A stretch of 64,000 nt of DNA, taken from assembly GCA_005888335.1 (NCBI GenBank), contig VAWY01000126.1, positions 62,001 to 126,000 of the forward strand, given 5' to 3'. Below are positions 34,294 to 42,727 of this stretch, piece after piece. Under the pieces are notes generated by a model, which was given only the letters and a program-made list of their open reading frames with translations, was not told the DNA's origin and did no database searches. This DNA comes from Actinomycetota bacterium. Lineage in GTDB: Bacteria > Actinomycetota > Thermoleophilia > Solirubrobacterales > Solirubrobacteraceae. The translations under genes were made by a program, and so were the position numbers. Positions within the stretch are counted from its first letter, which is position 1. The number at the start of each line of letters is the position of its first letter.

Positions 34294-34895
34294 TCCGCGT
34301 CCTGCTCGCCGAGGACCAGGCGATGGTGCGCGGCGCGCTGGCGACGCTGCTCGGCCTCGAGCCCGACGTCGAGGTCGTCGCCGAGGTCAGCCGAGGCGAC
34401 GAGGTGGTCGCGGCGGCGCGGGCGACGAGTCCGGACGTCGCGCTGCTCGACATCGAGATGCCCGGCGGCGACGGGCTCACCGCCGCCGCCGCTTTGCGCT
34501 CCGAGCTGCCCGGCGTGCGCGTCTTGATCCTCACGACGTTCGGGCGCCCGGGCTACCTGCGCCGGGCGATGGAGAGCGGGGCGCGCGGGTTCCTGCTCAA
34601 GGACGCGCCCGTCGACGAGCTCGCCCGCGCGATCCGCCGCGCCATGGCGGGCGAGCGCGTCGTCGACCCCGCGCTCGCGGCCGCGGCGCTGAGCGAGGGC
34701 GACAGCCCGCTGACGCCCCGCGAGCACGAGGTCCTGCGCGCGGCGCGCGGCGGCGCGACGATCGCGGACCTCGCCGGAGAGCTGTACCTGTCACCGGGGA
34801 CCGTCCGCAACTACCTGTCGGCAGCCATGCAGAAGCTCGGGGCCCGCTCGCGCGCCGAGGCGGTCAGGCTCGCCGAAGAGAAGGGCTGGCTGTAA
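34290..34895 (+). CDS. NarL/DesR-type response regulator
   Basis: A 201-residue protein with a GTG start that overlaps the kinase stop. The receiver has Asp54 (ALLDIEMPGGDG), Thr in ILTTFGRPG, and Lys in FLLKDAPVDEL. The LuxR-type helix-turn-helix follows (about 140-195): LTPREHEVLRAARGGATIADLAGELYLSPGTVRNYLS. It likely controls the ABC exporter operon. Its last 32 bp overlap the convergent AbiEi-DUF559 gene. Confidence 0.93.
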   Translation: MIRVLLAEDQAMVRGALATLLGLEPDVEVVAEVSRGDEVVAAARATSPDVALLDIEMPGGDGLTAAAALRSELPGVRVLILTTFGRPGYLRRAMESGARGFLLKDAPVDELARAIRRAMAGERVVDPALAAAALSEGDSPLTPREHEVLRAARGGATIADLAGELYLSPGTVRNYLSAAMQKLGARSRAEAVRLAEEKGWL

Positions 34896-35799
34896 GGGTC
34901 CGCAGCGCGCGCTCGACCCAGCGCGGATCGTTCTGGATGTGATCCCACGTGAAGCGCACGGTCTCGAGGCCCGCGACCTTGAGGTCGACGTCCCGCCGCC
35001 GGTCCGCGTGGAACGCCGTGTCGGTGTTGTGCGTGCGCGCGCCGTCGGTCTCGACGACGAGGTTGAGCTCGGGCCAGAGGAAGTCGGCGCAAGAAGGGCC
35101 GCGGTCCTCGTTGACTCTTGGCCGCGGGAGCCCGGCACTCGCCACGAGCGCGAGGAAACGCTCCTCCAGATCGCTGCGGGTGATCTGTGGCGGCGCGTGC
35201 GTGAGGGTCGCGAGAGCGGCCCGTAAACGGCGCGCTCCTCGGCGGCCCGGTGGGATCGACGAGACATCGAGGAGACGAAGGTGCTCGGCGCGGTGGCAGA
35301 TGCGCTCGAGACGGTGCGGGCTCAGGACGTCGGCGAGGTCGATGAGCGTGCGGGCGACGGTCGTGACCGGTAGGCCGTGCTCCGGGTCGAGCGTCCTGTC
35401 ATCGCGAGAGAGTGAGCGGCTGCGGTGCACCCGCACGCCTCCGATGGACCGGCGCCTTTCGGCGACCGTGACATCGGCCGTCGACGGCCACGGCACGAGG
35501 TCCCACACCGCCGCCGCGCTCAGGTGGCTGAGAACCGCGACTCGCGAGCCGCCGTAGGCCAGAACCGCCGCCCACATCCGGCCGACGCCGACGACCCTCG
35601 CGTGCCCGACCGCGTATACACCGCGGTGCATGGGATGCAGCCGGCCGCTCGCGATTCGTCGACGGATCGCGCCCTCCCCCAAGCCGGCCTCGCGCAGTTG
35701 CCGGAGCGAGACCACACCGTGCTGGCGGGCCGCCAAGCCAGCCACGATCCGGTCGGGTGGGGAACGAAACCGCTCACTATGCGCGGGAAGGTTCCCCAC
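34864..35799 (-). CDS. AbiEi antitoxin-type N-terminus fused to a DUF559 nuclease-like domain
   Basis: About 311 residues from a GTG start at 35799; longer starts are possible. Residues about 8-60 (VAGLAARQHGVVSLRQLREAGLG, then RRIASGRLHPMHRGVYAVG) form the AbiEi-type winged helix. The C-terminal part carries CADFLWPELNLVVETDGARTH and DLEERFL, the Glu/Asp/Glu pattern of DUF559, a Vsr-like endonuclease fold. Such fusions are widespread in actinobacteria. They are not clearly toxin-antitoxin pairs; no AbiEii-type nucleotidyltransferase toxin is next to it. Confidence 0.8.
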   Translation of the reverse strand: MGNLPAHSERFRSPPDRIVAGLAARQHGVVSLRQLREAGLGEGAIRRRIASGRLHPMHRGVYAVGHARVVGVGRMWAAVLAYGGSRVAVLSHLSAAAVWDLVPWPSTADVTVAERRRSIGGVRVHRSRSLSRDDRTLDPEHGLPVTTVARTLIDLADVLSPHRLERICHRAEHLRLLDVSSIPPGRRGARRLRAALATLTHAPPQITRSDLEERFLALVASAGLPRPRVNEDRGPSCADFLWPELNLVVETDGARTHNTDTAFHADRRRDVDLKVAGLETVRFTWDHIQNDPRWVERALRTLTASPSLRRA

Positions 35800-35911
35800 C
35801 CGGCGAAGGATGCGACCGAGGCGGTCCCGCCCGGGCGAAATGCGACCGTTTCGGAGCACCCCTGACGCAAAGGCGACACGAACCGCGGTCCGGACCCGTA
35901 CGCTCCGCCTC

Positions 35912-37057
35912 ATGCCGCCCCACCCGCCCTTCACCGACGAGCACGAGGAGCTGCGCGGCGCGCTGCGGCGCTTCATCGAGCGCGAGCTCGCGCCGCACGC
36001 CGAAGAGTGGGAAGACGCGCGCTGGTTCCCCAACGAGGTGTTCACGCAGCTCGCCGCCGTCGGCTACCTCGGCCTGAAGTACCCGGAGAGCTACGGCGGC
36101 CAGGGCGGCGACATCCTCCACGAGGCGGTGATGTGCGAGGAGATGGCGCGCGTCGGCTCAGGCGGGACGGCCGCCGGGATCGGCGCGCACGTCAACATCG
36201 CGACGCCGCCGATCTGGAAGTTCGGCACCGACGACCAGAAGGAGCGCTACCTGCGCCCGGCCATCGCGGGCACGAGGGTCGGCGCGCTCGGCATCACCGA
36301 GCCCGACGCCGGCTCGGACGTGGCGGCCCTCCGGACCATGGCCGAGCGCGTCGACGGCGGCTTCGTCGTCAACGGCGCCAAGACGTACATCACCAACGGC
36401 GTCCGCGCGGACTTCCTCGTCTGCGCCGTCAAGACCAGGCCGGAGGGCGGCCATCACGGCCTGTCGTTCTTGATCGTCGACACCGACCAGCCCGGCTACC
36501 GGGCGTCCAAGCTCGAGAAGATGGGCTGGCACGCCTCGGACACCGGCGAGATCGCGCTCGAGGACGTCTACGTCCCCGAGGAGAACCTGCTCGGCGGCGA
36601 GGACCAGGGCTTCTACCTGATCATGGCCAACTTCCAGTGGGAGCGCCTGGCGATGGCGCTCGGCGCCGTGGGCGCGATGCAGGTCGCCTACGAGCGCACC
36701 GCGCGCTTCTGCCAGGAGCGCCGCGCGTTCGGCAAGCCGCTCACCGGCCACCAGGCGGTCCGCCACAAGCTCGTCGACGTCGCGACGACCCTGCACACCG
36801 CCCGCTGCCTGACCTACGACGCGCTGCGCCGCTACCACGCGGGGGAGGAACCCGTTCAAGAGGTGACGATGGCCAAGCTGTTCACCCAGCGCGCCTGCTT
36901 CGATGTCATGGACACCTGCCTGCAGCTGCACGGCGGCGCCGGCTACATGAAGGAGTACGGGATCGAGCGCGCAGCCCGCGACGCGCGGCTGGGCCCGATC
37001 GGCGGCGGCAGCGACGAGATCATGCGCGAGGTCCTGGGGAAGACGCTCTCCCTCTAG
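35912..37057 (+). CDS. Acyl-CoA dehydrogenase (second copy)
   Basis: A 381-residue flavoprotein with the same order of motifs as the one at 21.4 kb: FTDEHEELRGALRRFIERELAPH, LGITEPDAGSDVAALRTM, FVVNGAKTYITNG, ERRAFGKPLTGHQAVRHKLVD, and QLHGGAGYMKEYGIERAARDAR. It lacks the shared 16-bp operator and is therefore under different control. Its upstream region instead has the 9-mer ATGCGACCG twice, 30 bp apart (35810, 35840). A stand-alone receiver gene follows after 11 bp. Confidence 0.93.
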   Translation: MPPHPPFTDEHEELRGALRRFIERELAPHAEEWEDARWFPNEVFTQLAAVGYLGLKYPESYGGQGGDILHEAVMCEEMARVGSGGTAAGIGAHVNIATPPIWKFGTDDQKERYLRPAIAGTRVGALGITEPDAGSDVAALRTMAERVDGGFVVNGAKTYITNGVRADFLVCAVKTRPEGGHHGLSFLIVDTDQPGYRASKLEKMGWHASDTGEIALEDVYVPEENLLGGEDQGFYLIMANFQWERLAMALGAVGAMQVAYERTARFCQERRAFGKPLTGHQAVRHKLVDVATTLHTARCLTYDALRRYHAGEEPVQEVTMAKLFTQRACFDVMDTCLQLHGGAGYMKEYGIERAARDARLGPIGGGSDEIMREVLGKTLSL

Positions 37058-37068
37058 GCGAGGCGGGT

Positions 37069-37476
37069 ATGGCAGCTGCCGAGGTGACCAGGCGCAGGGA
37101 CGATGCCACGGGCGCCACGCGGATTCTCATCTGCGACGACGCCCCCGACCACCGCGCGCTCGTGCGCGCCGTCCTGGCCGAGGTGCCGGGCGTGGAGATC
37201 GTCGGCGAGGCCGCCGACGGCGACACCTGCCTGACCGCGATCGCCCTGACCGATCCCGACGTGCTCGTGCTCGACCTGCACATGCCGCGCAGCGACGGCT
37301 ACAAGGTCCTCGCGAGCCTGAGCGACCTCCTCACCCCGCCGCGCGTCCTCGTGCTCTCCTCCACGCGCGACGACGGCGCGCGCGCCCGCGTGACCGCCGC
37401 CGGCGCGGAGTTCCTCCCCAAGGGCGCCTCGCCCGACGAGCTCGCCGCCGCGGTGCGGCGGCTGGCCGCCGGTTAG
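37069..37476 (+). CDS. Stand-alone response-regulator receiver domain
   Basis: A 135-residue protein. The receiver fold is complete: ILICDDAPDHRALV with the acidic pair, phosphoacceptor Asp69 (VLVLDLHMPRSDGYKVL), Ser in VLSSTRDD, and Lys118 (FLPKGASPDEL). There is no output domain, so it acts through a partner protein. Its position right after an acyl-CoA dehydrogenase is unusual. The stop overlaps that of the convergent uracil-DNA glycosylase gene (TTAG). Confidence 0.9.
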   Translation: MAAAEVTRRRDDATGATRILICDDAPDHRALVRAVLAEVPGVEIVGEAADGDTCLTAIALTDPDVLVLDLHMPRSDGYKVLASLSDLLTPPRVLVLSSTRDDGARARVTAAGAEFLPKGASPDELAAAVRRLAAG

Positions 37477-38033
37477 AGCACCGCGGCGAGCCGCCGGGCG
37501 TCCTCGAACAGCGTGTCGCGCAGCTGCTGCCGGTGCAGCGCCGCCGCCGGGTGAAAGAGCGGGAAGAGCGCGGGGAGGTCGCCGCCCGCCGCGATCGCCG
37601 TGCCGTGGACCTCGCTGATCTTCGCCTGGGGCGCGAAGCGGGCCAGCGCGTGGCGGCCCAGCGGCACCAGCAGCTCGGGCTCGATGACCGCGAGCTGGCG
37701 CTCCAGCCACGGCCAGTGGTGCGCGACCTCGTCGGCGCGCGGGTCGCGGTTGCCGGGCGGTCGGGCCTTGAGGACGTTGGTGATGAAGACGTCGGCACGG
37801 GCGATCCCCGCCTCGCCGAGCAGCTCGTCGAGCAGCTTGCCCGCCCGCCCCACGAACGGCCGGCCCGCCTTGTCCTCGCTGGCTCCGGGCGCCTCGCCGA
37901 CGATGACGATCCGCGCGCCGGGGCTGCCCTCCCCCGGGACGAAGTGCGTGCACGTCTCGCACGGCTCGAAGCCGCACGGCGTGTGCGTGCAGATCTCCTC
38001 GGCGATGGCGTCGAGCTCGGCCGCGGCGTCCAT
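37473..38033 (-). CDS. Family-4-like uracil-DNA glycosylase with relocated cysteines
   Basis: A 186-residue DNA-repair enzyme. [20 protein letters not shown] is motif 1, [13 protein letters not shown] the middle motif, and [11 protein letters not shown] the last motif. Family 4 enzymes hold a 4Fe-4S cluster with two N-terminal cysteines plus one in 'KCRPP' and one about 15 residues later. Here those last two are Ala and His. All four cysteines of the protein lie in the first 28 residues (15, 20, 25, 28). Removal of uracil from DNA is the expected role. Confidence 0.86.
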   Translation of the reverse strand: MDAAAELDAIAEEICTHTPCGFEPCETCTHFVPGEGSPGARIVIVGEAPGASEDKAGRPFVGRAGKLLDELLGEAGIARADVFITNVLKARPPGNRDPRADEVAHHWPWLERQLAVIEPELLVPLGRHALARFAPQAKISEVHGTAIAAGGDLPALFPLFHPAAALHRQQLRDTLFEDARRLAAVL

Positions 38034-38105
38034 CCGCCTGCCTCCTACCCGGCTCGCTTAATCTTCGCGCCTTTCCGACAGAGGCTGAGCGAAGGAGAAC
38101 ACGAC

Positions 38106-38933
38106 ATGGGAGTGCTCGACGACAAGGTGGCCATCGTCACGGGCTCGGCGCGCGGCATCGGCCGCGCCACGGCCGAGCTGCTCAGCGAGCACGGCGCCAA
38201 GGTGGTGATCAACGACCTCGACGGCGACGTCGCGCAGCAGGCGTCCGACGAGATCGCCGGCGAGACGACCGTCTTCGCCGGCGACCTGACCGCCGGCGAC
38301 GCCCCCGACCAGCTCGTCCAGACGGCGATCGGCGCCTGGGGCAGGATCGACATCGTCGTCAACAACGCCGGCTACACGCTCGACGCGCCCATCCACAAGA
38401 TGAGCGACGACTGGTTCCAGAAGATGCTCGACATCCACGTCATCGCGCCCTTCCGCATCATCCGCGCCGCGGCGCCGCACCTGCGCGAGCCGGCCAAGAA
38501 GGAGCGCGAGGAGGGCCGGGAGGTCTTCCGCAAGATCGTCAACGTCTCGTCGGTCTCGGGCACCATGGGCAACGCCGGGCAGGCCAACTACTCGTCGGGC
38601 AAGGCCGCGATCGTCGGGCTCACCAAGACGCTGGCCAAGGAGTGGGGCCAGTTCAAGGTCAACGTCAACGCGGTGGCCTTCGGGTTCATCGAGACGCGGC
38701 TGACGGCCGCCAAGGACGACGCCAACGTCATGGAGATCGGTGGCGAGAAGGTGCAGCTCGGGATCCCCGAGCAGCTGCGCGGCATGGGGGCGATGCTCAT
38801 CCCGCTCGGCCGCCCAGGCACGCCAAAGGAGGCGGCCGGCGGCGTGTTCCTCTTGTGCTCGCCGTGGTCGAACTACATCCACGGCCAGGTCCTCAACGTG
38901 ACCGGCGGGCAGTTCACCGGGATGACGACCTGA
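38106..38933 (+). CDS. SDR family oxidoreductase (FabG/MaoC-like acyl reductase type)
   Basis: A 275-residue short-chain dehydrogenase with a GAAGGAG ribosome-binding site. TGSARGIG binds NAD(P); VNNAGYT, NVSSVSGTMGN (Ser) and YSSGKAAI (Tyr-Lys) give the catalytic set. The insertion between about 118 and 135 (EPAKKEREEGREVFRK) is longer than in typical FabG and resembles actinobacterial SDRs of fatty-acyl metabolism. The product is probably a 3-oxoacyl or 3-hydroxyacyl-CoA interconverting enzyme. Confidence 0.88.
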   Translation: MGVLDDKVAIVTGSARGIGRATAELLSEHGAKVVINDLDGDVAQQASDEIAGETTVFAGDLTAGDAPDQLVQTAIGAWGRIDIVVNNAGYTLDAPIHKMSDDWFQKMLDIHVIAPFRIIRAAAPHLREPAKKEREEGREVFRKIVNVSSVSGTMGNAGQANYSSGKAAIVGLTKTLAKEWGQFKVNVNAVAFGFIETRLTAAKDDANVMEIGGEKVQLGIPEQLRGMGAMLIPLGRPGTPKEAAGGVFLLCSPWSNYIHGQVLNVTGGQFTGMTT

Positions 38934-39388
38934 CCGAGCTGCGCATCGCCGAGGTCGGCGAGCGCGATCTCGCCGACCTGCTCGCGCTCATGGTCGCCTA
39001 CTGCGACTTCTACGGCGCGGCCCCCGGGCCCGACTCGCTGCTCGCGCTCAGCCGCACGCTGCTCGAGGACCGCGAGGGGCACGGCCTGCAGCTCATCGCG
39101 CGCCGCCGCGAGCGCGGGCCGGCGCTCGGGTTCGCGACGCTGTACTGGACGTGGTCGACGCTGCGCGCCGCGCGCATCGCGGTCATGAACGACCTCTACG
39201 TCGTCCCCGAGGCGCGGGGCACCGGCGTGGCCGAGGCGCTCATCGACGGCTGCCGGGAGCGCTGCCGCGAGCGGGGCATGACGTGGCTCGAGTGGCGGAC
39301 CGCGCCGGGCAACCTGCGCGCCCAGCGCCTGTACGAGCGCGTGGGTGCGCAGCGCAGCGACTGGATCGATTACGGTCTGGAGCCGTGA
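38930..39388 (+). CDS. GNAT family N-acetyltransferase
   Basis: About 152 residues. The acetyl-CoA binding motif is VVPEARGTGVAEALIDGCRERC, and the C-terminal part has APGNLRAQRLYERVGA. The fold begins at TELRIAEVGERDL, directly at the stop of the SDR gene, where the only possible start is CTG (overlap CTGA). A GTG 22 codons earlier is the alternative; the first ATG would cut off strand 1. The substrate is unknown. The stop overlaps the cupin start (GTGA). Confidence 0.8.
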   Translation: MTELRIAEVGERDLADLLALMVAYCDFYGAAPGPDSLLALSRTLLEDREGHGLQLIARRRERGPALGFATLYWTWSTLRAARIAVMNDLYVVPEARGTGVAEALIDGCRERCRERGMTWLEWRTAPGNLRAQRLYERVGAQRSDWIDYGLEP

Positions 39389-39774
39389 GGGTCGTCAAGC
39401 CCACGGGCGAGCGCGAGGTGCCGCGCGGCGTGCTCGGCGGCGCGGAGATCTCACAGGCGACGGCGGGCGCGTCGAACATCTACATGGGCGTGTTCCGGGT
39501 GCCGCCGGGGGCGCGCTCACGGCCCCACTACCACGCCAACTGCGAGTCGGCGGTCTACATCCTGTCGGGCAACCTCGAGGTCCGCTGGGGCGACCACCTC
39601 GAGCAGGTCGTCCGCCTCGAGCCGCGCGACCTCGTCTACGTCCCGCCGCGCGAGACCCACGTGCTCGAGAACCTCTCGGACACCGAGCCGGCGGAGTACG
39701 TCGTCGCGCGCGACGCGCCCCAGGAGGACTCCGTCGAGGTGCCCTGGGCGCAGGTCCAGACCGACGCGCCGTAG
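39385..39774 (+). CDS. Cupin domain protein
   Basis: A 129-residue single cupin with a GTG start. Metal-binding motif 1 is ARSRPHYHANCESAVYILSG (HxH and Glu), and motif 2 is PPRETHVLENLSD (His). The fold is complete, so it probably binds a divalent metal. A function as a sugar isomerase, dioxygenase or storage-type sensor cannot be chosen. It ends a three-gene run SDR-GNAT-cupin with overlapping junctions. Confidence 0.85.
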   Translation: MRVVKPTGEREVPRGVLGGAEISQATAGASNIYMGVFRVPPGARSRPHYHANCESAVYILSGNLEVRWGDHLEQVVRLEPRDLVYVPPRETHVLENLSDTEPAEYVVARDAPQEDSVEVPWAQVQTDAP

Positions 39775-39780
39775 ACCGCG

Positions 39781-40308
39781 CTAGACGAGCTCCATCACGC
39801 AGCCCGAGAAGTAGTCGCCGGCCGGCGAGGCGAGGTAGGCGACGACCTCGGCGAGCTCGGTCTCGGGCGTCTCCGGGCCGGGCAGCAGCGCGGTCGGCGT
39901 GATCGCGTAGCGCGCCCACTCGATCGACGTCGTGCGCGCCATGTTCTCCAGCCCGGCGCGCAGGGCGGCGGCGTGCTCGCCCGCGCCCGGGCGCGGCGCC
40001 ACGAGCACGACCTTGCCCCGGCCGGCCGGCAGGAACGCGGCGTTCGCCGTGGCCCGCACCGCGCACCACGTGCCGTCGAGGGCCGCCCGCAGCGCAACAG
40101 CGCCGCCGGCGCCGAACAGCGCGGCGGCGTCGACGACCAGCGCGTGGCACGGCCCGACCGCCGCCTCCACGGCGGCCTCGTCGAGCAGGTCGGCGTCCAG
40201 CGGCCGCACGTCGGCGCCCAGGCGCGCACACGCCGCCGCGGCGGCCGTGGGCGGAGCGGCGATGACCGTCGTCCCGGCCAGCAGGCCTTCGCGCAGGACC
40301 TCGTGCAC
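39781..40308 (-). CDS. Degenerate short-chain dehydrogenase-like protein
   Basis: About 175 residues from a GTG start. The second half fits an SDR: VRATANAAFLPAGRGKVVLVAP, LRAGLENMARTTSIEWARYAI, and AYLASPAGDYFSGCVMELV, the usual 'fLaSpaa.yitG..l.vdGG' end. But the N-terminal TGxxxGIG motif and the YxxxK catalytic pair are missing. It may bind a ligand without catalysis, or be decaying. It converges with the cupin gene and is divergent from the RTX gene. Confidence 0.65.
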   Translation of the reverse strand: MHEVLREGLLAGTTVIAAPPTAAAAACARLGADVRPLDADLLDEAAVEAAVGPCHALVVDAAALFGAGGAVALRAALDGTWCAVRATANAAFLPAGRGKVVLVAPRPGAGEHAAALRAGLENMARTTSIEWARYAITPTALLPGPETPETELAEVVAYLASPAGDYFSGCVMELV

Positions 40309-40371
40309 GACGCCGGACCCTACCCTGCCCCACCGCAACCTCCGCCGTCCGCGCCGGTTGCAGCCTCGTAC

Positions 40372-42651
40372 ATGCTTCGCCGCACCCTGCTCGCCTGCCT
40401 GCTCGCCGCCCTCGCCGCGCCCTCCGCGGCGGGCGCGCGCGTGGTCGTCGTCGCCTCCGGCGACGCGAACGCGACGCTGGCCGACGTCTCGACCAACCGC
40501 GTGGTCAACCGCGTCGGCGTCGGCGGCGCCGCGCGCGCCGTGGCCGTCGCCCCCGACGGCTCGCGCGCGTACGTGGCCGCCGGCAACCGGATCGTGACGG
40601 TCGACCTCGGCAGCCAGGCCGTGACCGCGAGCACGACGCTGGCCGGCGCGGTCGGCGGCCTGGCGATCTCGGCCGACGGCGCCCGCCTGTACGCCTCGCG
40701 CCCCGCCGGGCTCGACGTGCTCGACACGGCCACGCTCCAGGCCGCGGGCACCGTCCCGCTCTCACGGCGCTCGATCGGCGGGCGCGTCGCCGTCTCGCCC
40801 GACGGCACGCGCGCCCTCGTCGTGCTCGACGCCACGTCCGTCGAGCTCGTCGACCTCGTGCGCTTCCAGCCGCTCAAGAAGGTCAAGGTCGCCCGGGCGG
40901 CCGACGTCGCGTTCGGGACGCGGACGACCGGCTGGGTGGCGACCGCGCGCGGCCGCCTCGTCGCCGTCAGCGCGATCAGCGGCCGGATCAGTCGCGCGGT
41001 GAAGGCCGGCAAGGGCGTCGGCGGCGGCCTCGCCGTCACGCCCGGCGGCACGCGGGCGTTCGTCGGCGCGCTCGCCCGCTCGCGCGTCGTGGCCACCATC
41101 GACCTGTCGACCGGCCGGACGCTCGCGCGGACGGCCGCCGGGCGCGGCCCCGGGCGACCGGCCCTGTCGCCCGACGGGCTGCGCGTCTACGTGGCCAACG
41201 CCGCAGAGCCGACGCTCACCGTGCTCAGCGCGCGCTCGGGCCGGCGCCTGACGACGGTCCGCCTGCCGGGCAGCTCGCGCCCGCTCGAGGCCGTCGTCCA
41301 GCCCGGCCTCGCCGCGCTCTCCGGCTCCGCCGGCGACGACGACCTCAAGGGCACGCGCGGCCGCGACCGGATCGAGGGCTACACCGGCAACGACTCGCTG
41401 CGCGGCTTCCGCGACAACGACGTGATGCTCGGCGACGAGGGCGACGACCTCCTCGTCGGCGGCCCCGGCGACGACGTCCTCGACGGTGGCCCCGGGCTCG
41501 ACCGGATCTTCGCCCAGGCGGGCAACGACCAGCTGCTCGGCGGCCTCGACGGCGACGTCATGAACGGCGGCACCGGCAACGACAAGCTCGACGGCGGCGA
41601 CGGCAACGACTACCTCGACGGCGGCGACGGCGACGACACGATCACCGCCGGGCCGGGCGACGACAAGATCGTCGAGGCGGGCCTGGGCAACGACAAGCTG
41701 CTCGACGGCGGGCCAGGCGACGACTACGTCAACGGCGGCCGCGGCACCGACCGCATCACCGGCGGCGACGGCAACGACCAGCTCCTGGGGATGTCGGGCG
41801 CGGAGTTCATCGACGGCGGCGCCGGCGACGACACGCTCGACGGCGGGCTCGGCGGCGACCTGCTCTTCGGTCGCGACGGCGCCGACTCGCTGCGCGGCGA
41901 CGCGGGGAGCGACCGCCTGTACGGCGGCGCGGGCGCCGACGACCTCGACGGCGGCTCGGGCGACGACTACCTCTCGGGCTCCTACGGCAGCGACACGATC
42001 GTCGCCGGCCCGGGCGAGGACGAGGTCAGCGGCGGCACGGGCAACGACACGATCCGCGTCGCCGACGACAGCGCCGACGTCGTCGACTGCGGCCCCGGCC
42101 GCGACACCGTCTACGTCGAGAACACGGCCGTCGGCCGCGACCGGCTCAGCAGCTGCGAGACGGTCGTGCCGATCGACCCCGAGCCGGCCAACGACACGCC
42201 GCCGCCGTCGACCATCAGCGGGACCCCCGGCGACGACACGCTCTTCGGCACCGACGCCGGCGACTCGCTCTTCGGCGCCGACGGCAACGACCACCTCTTC
42301 GGGCAGGGCGGCGACGACTACGTCGACGGGGAGAACGGCGACGACGACGTCCACGGCGGGCCGGGCAACGACCAGGTGTACGGCCGGCAGGGCAACGACG
42401 CCGTCTTCGGCGACGACGGCGACGACTACCTGTCCGGCGACCGCGGCAACGACGAGCTGCACGGCGGCCCCGGCAACGACCGCATCTACGGCGGCCTGGA
42501 CGACGACACGATCTTCGGGGACGAGGGCGACGACCGCATCAACGTCGTCGGCGGCGGTCGCGACACCGTCGACTGCGGCGACGGCAACGACGTCGTGTTC
42601 GCCGACGCCGGCGACGTCATCGCGCCGAGCTGCGAGGACCTCCGGGTGTAG
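40372..42651 (+). CDS. Secreted beta-propeller plus RTX calcium-binding repeat protein
   Basis: A 759-residue exported protein. Signal peptide: residues 1-23 (RRTLLACLLAALAAPSAAGA). Residues about 25-310 form a YVTN/NHL-like beta-propeller (repeats such as VAPDGSRAYVA, VSPDGTRALVV, LSPDGLRVYVAN). From about 320 to the end there are many RTX nonapeptides of the GGxGxDxxx kind (GGDGNDYLDGGDGDDTI and others), interrupted near 605-620 by a Pro/Thr hinge. RTX repeats fold on calcium outside the cell. A normal signal peptide rather than a type I export signal fits a Gram-positive type cell. Confidence 0.88.
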   Translation: MLRRTLLACLLAALAAPSAAGARVVVVASGDANATLADVSTNRVVNRVGVGGAARAVAVAPDGSRAYVAAGNRIVTVDLGSQAVTASTTLAGAVGGLAISADGARLYASRPAGLDVLDTATLQAAGTVPLSRRSIGGRVAVSPDGTRALVVLDATSVELVDLVRFQPLKKVKVARAADVAFGTRTTGWVATARGRLVAVSAISGRISRAVKAGKGVGGGLAVTPGGTRAFVGALARSRVVATIDLSTGRTLARTAAGRGPGRPALSPDGLRVYVANAAEPTLTVLSARSGRRLTTVRLPGSSRPLEAVVQPGLAALSGSAGDDDLKGTRGRDRIEGYTGNDSLRGFRDNDVMLGDEGDDLLVGGPGDDVLDGGPGLDRIFAQAGNDQLLGGLDGDVMNGGTGNDKLDGGDGNDYLDGGDGDDTITAGPGDDKIVEAGLGNDKLLDGGPGDDYVNGGRGTDRITGGDGNDQLLGMSGAEFIDGGAGDDTLDGGLGGDLLFGRDGADSLRGDAGSDRLYGGAGADDLDGGSGDDYLSGSYGSDTIVAGPGEDEVSGGTGNDTIRVADDSADVVDCGPGRDTVYVENTAVGRDRLSSCETVVPIDPEPANDTPPPSTISGTPGDDTLFGTDAGDSLFGADGNDHLFGQGGDDYVDGENGDDDVHGGPGNDQVYGRQGNDAVFGDDGDDYLSGDRGNDELHGGPGNDRIYGGLDDDTIFGDEGDDRINVVGGGRDTVDCGDGNDVVFADAGDVIAPSCEDLRV

Positions 42652-42664
42652 AGAAGGCCAGCTT

Positions 42665-42686
42665 GCAGGTCAATCGAATGACCTGC
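42665..42686. promoter_or_regulatory. Inverted repeat before the surface-polymer cassette
   Basis: GCAGGTCA (42665-42672) and TGACCTGC (42679-42686) are perfect inverted repeats around ATCGAA. The site lies 42 bp before the first gene of the cassette and 14 bp after the RTX gene. It could be an operator or a terminator stem; no U-tract follows. The AT-richer TGTTAACAGCACCTTAACGG next to it may hold the promoter. Confidence 0.45.
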
Positions 42687-42727
42687 CGACTGTTAACAGC
42701 ACCTTAACGGCGGGCAGCACTACAAGC

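Noticed and set aside
34864..35799. Complete type IV toxin-antitoxin system
   Set aside because: Only the antitoxin-type N-terminal domain is present, on a nuclease-like protein. No AbiEii toxin gene lies beside it.
41300..42650. CRISPR-like or satellite repeat array
   Set aside because: The periodic GGCGACGAC pattern is the codon-level trace of RTX nonapeptides inside a coding sequence.
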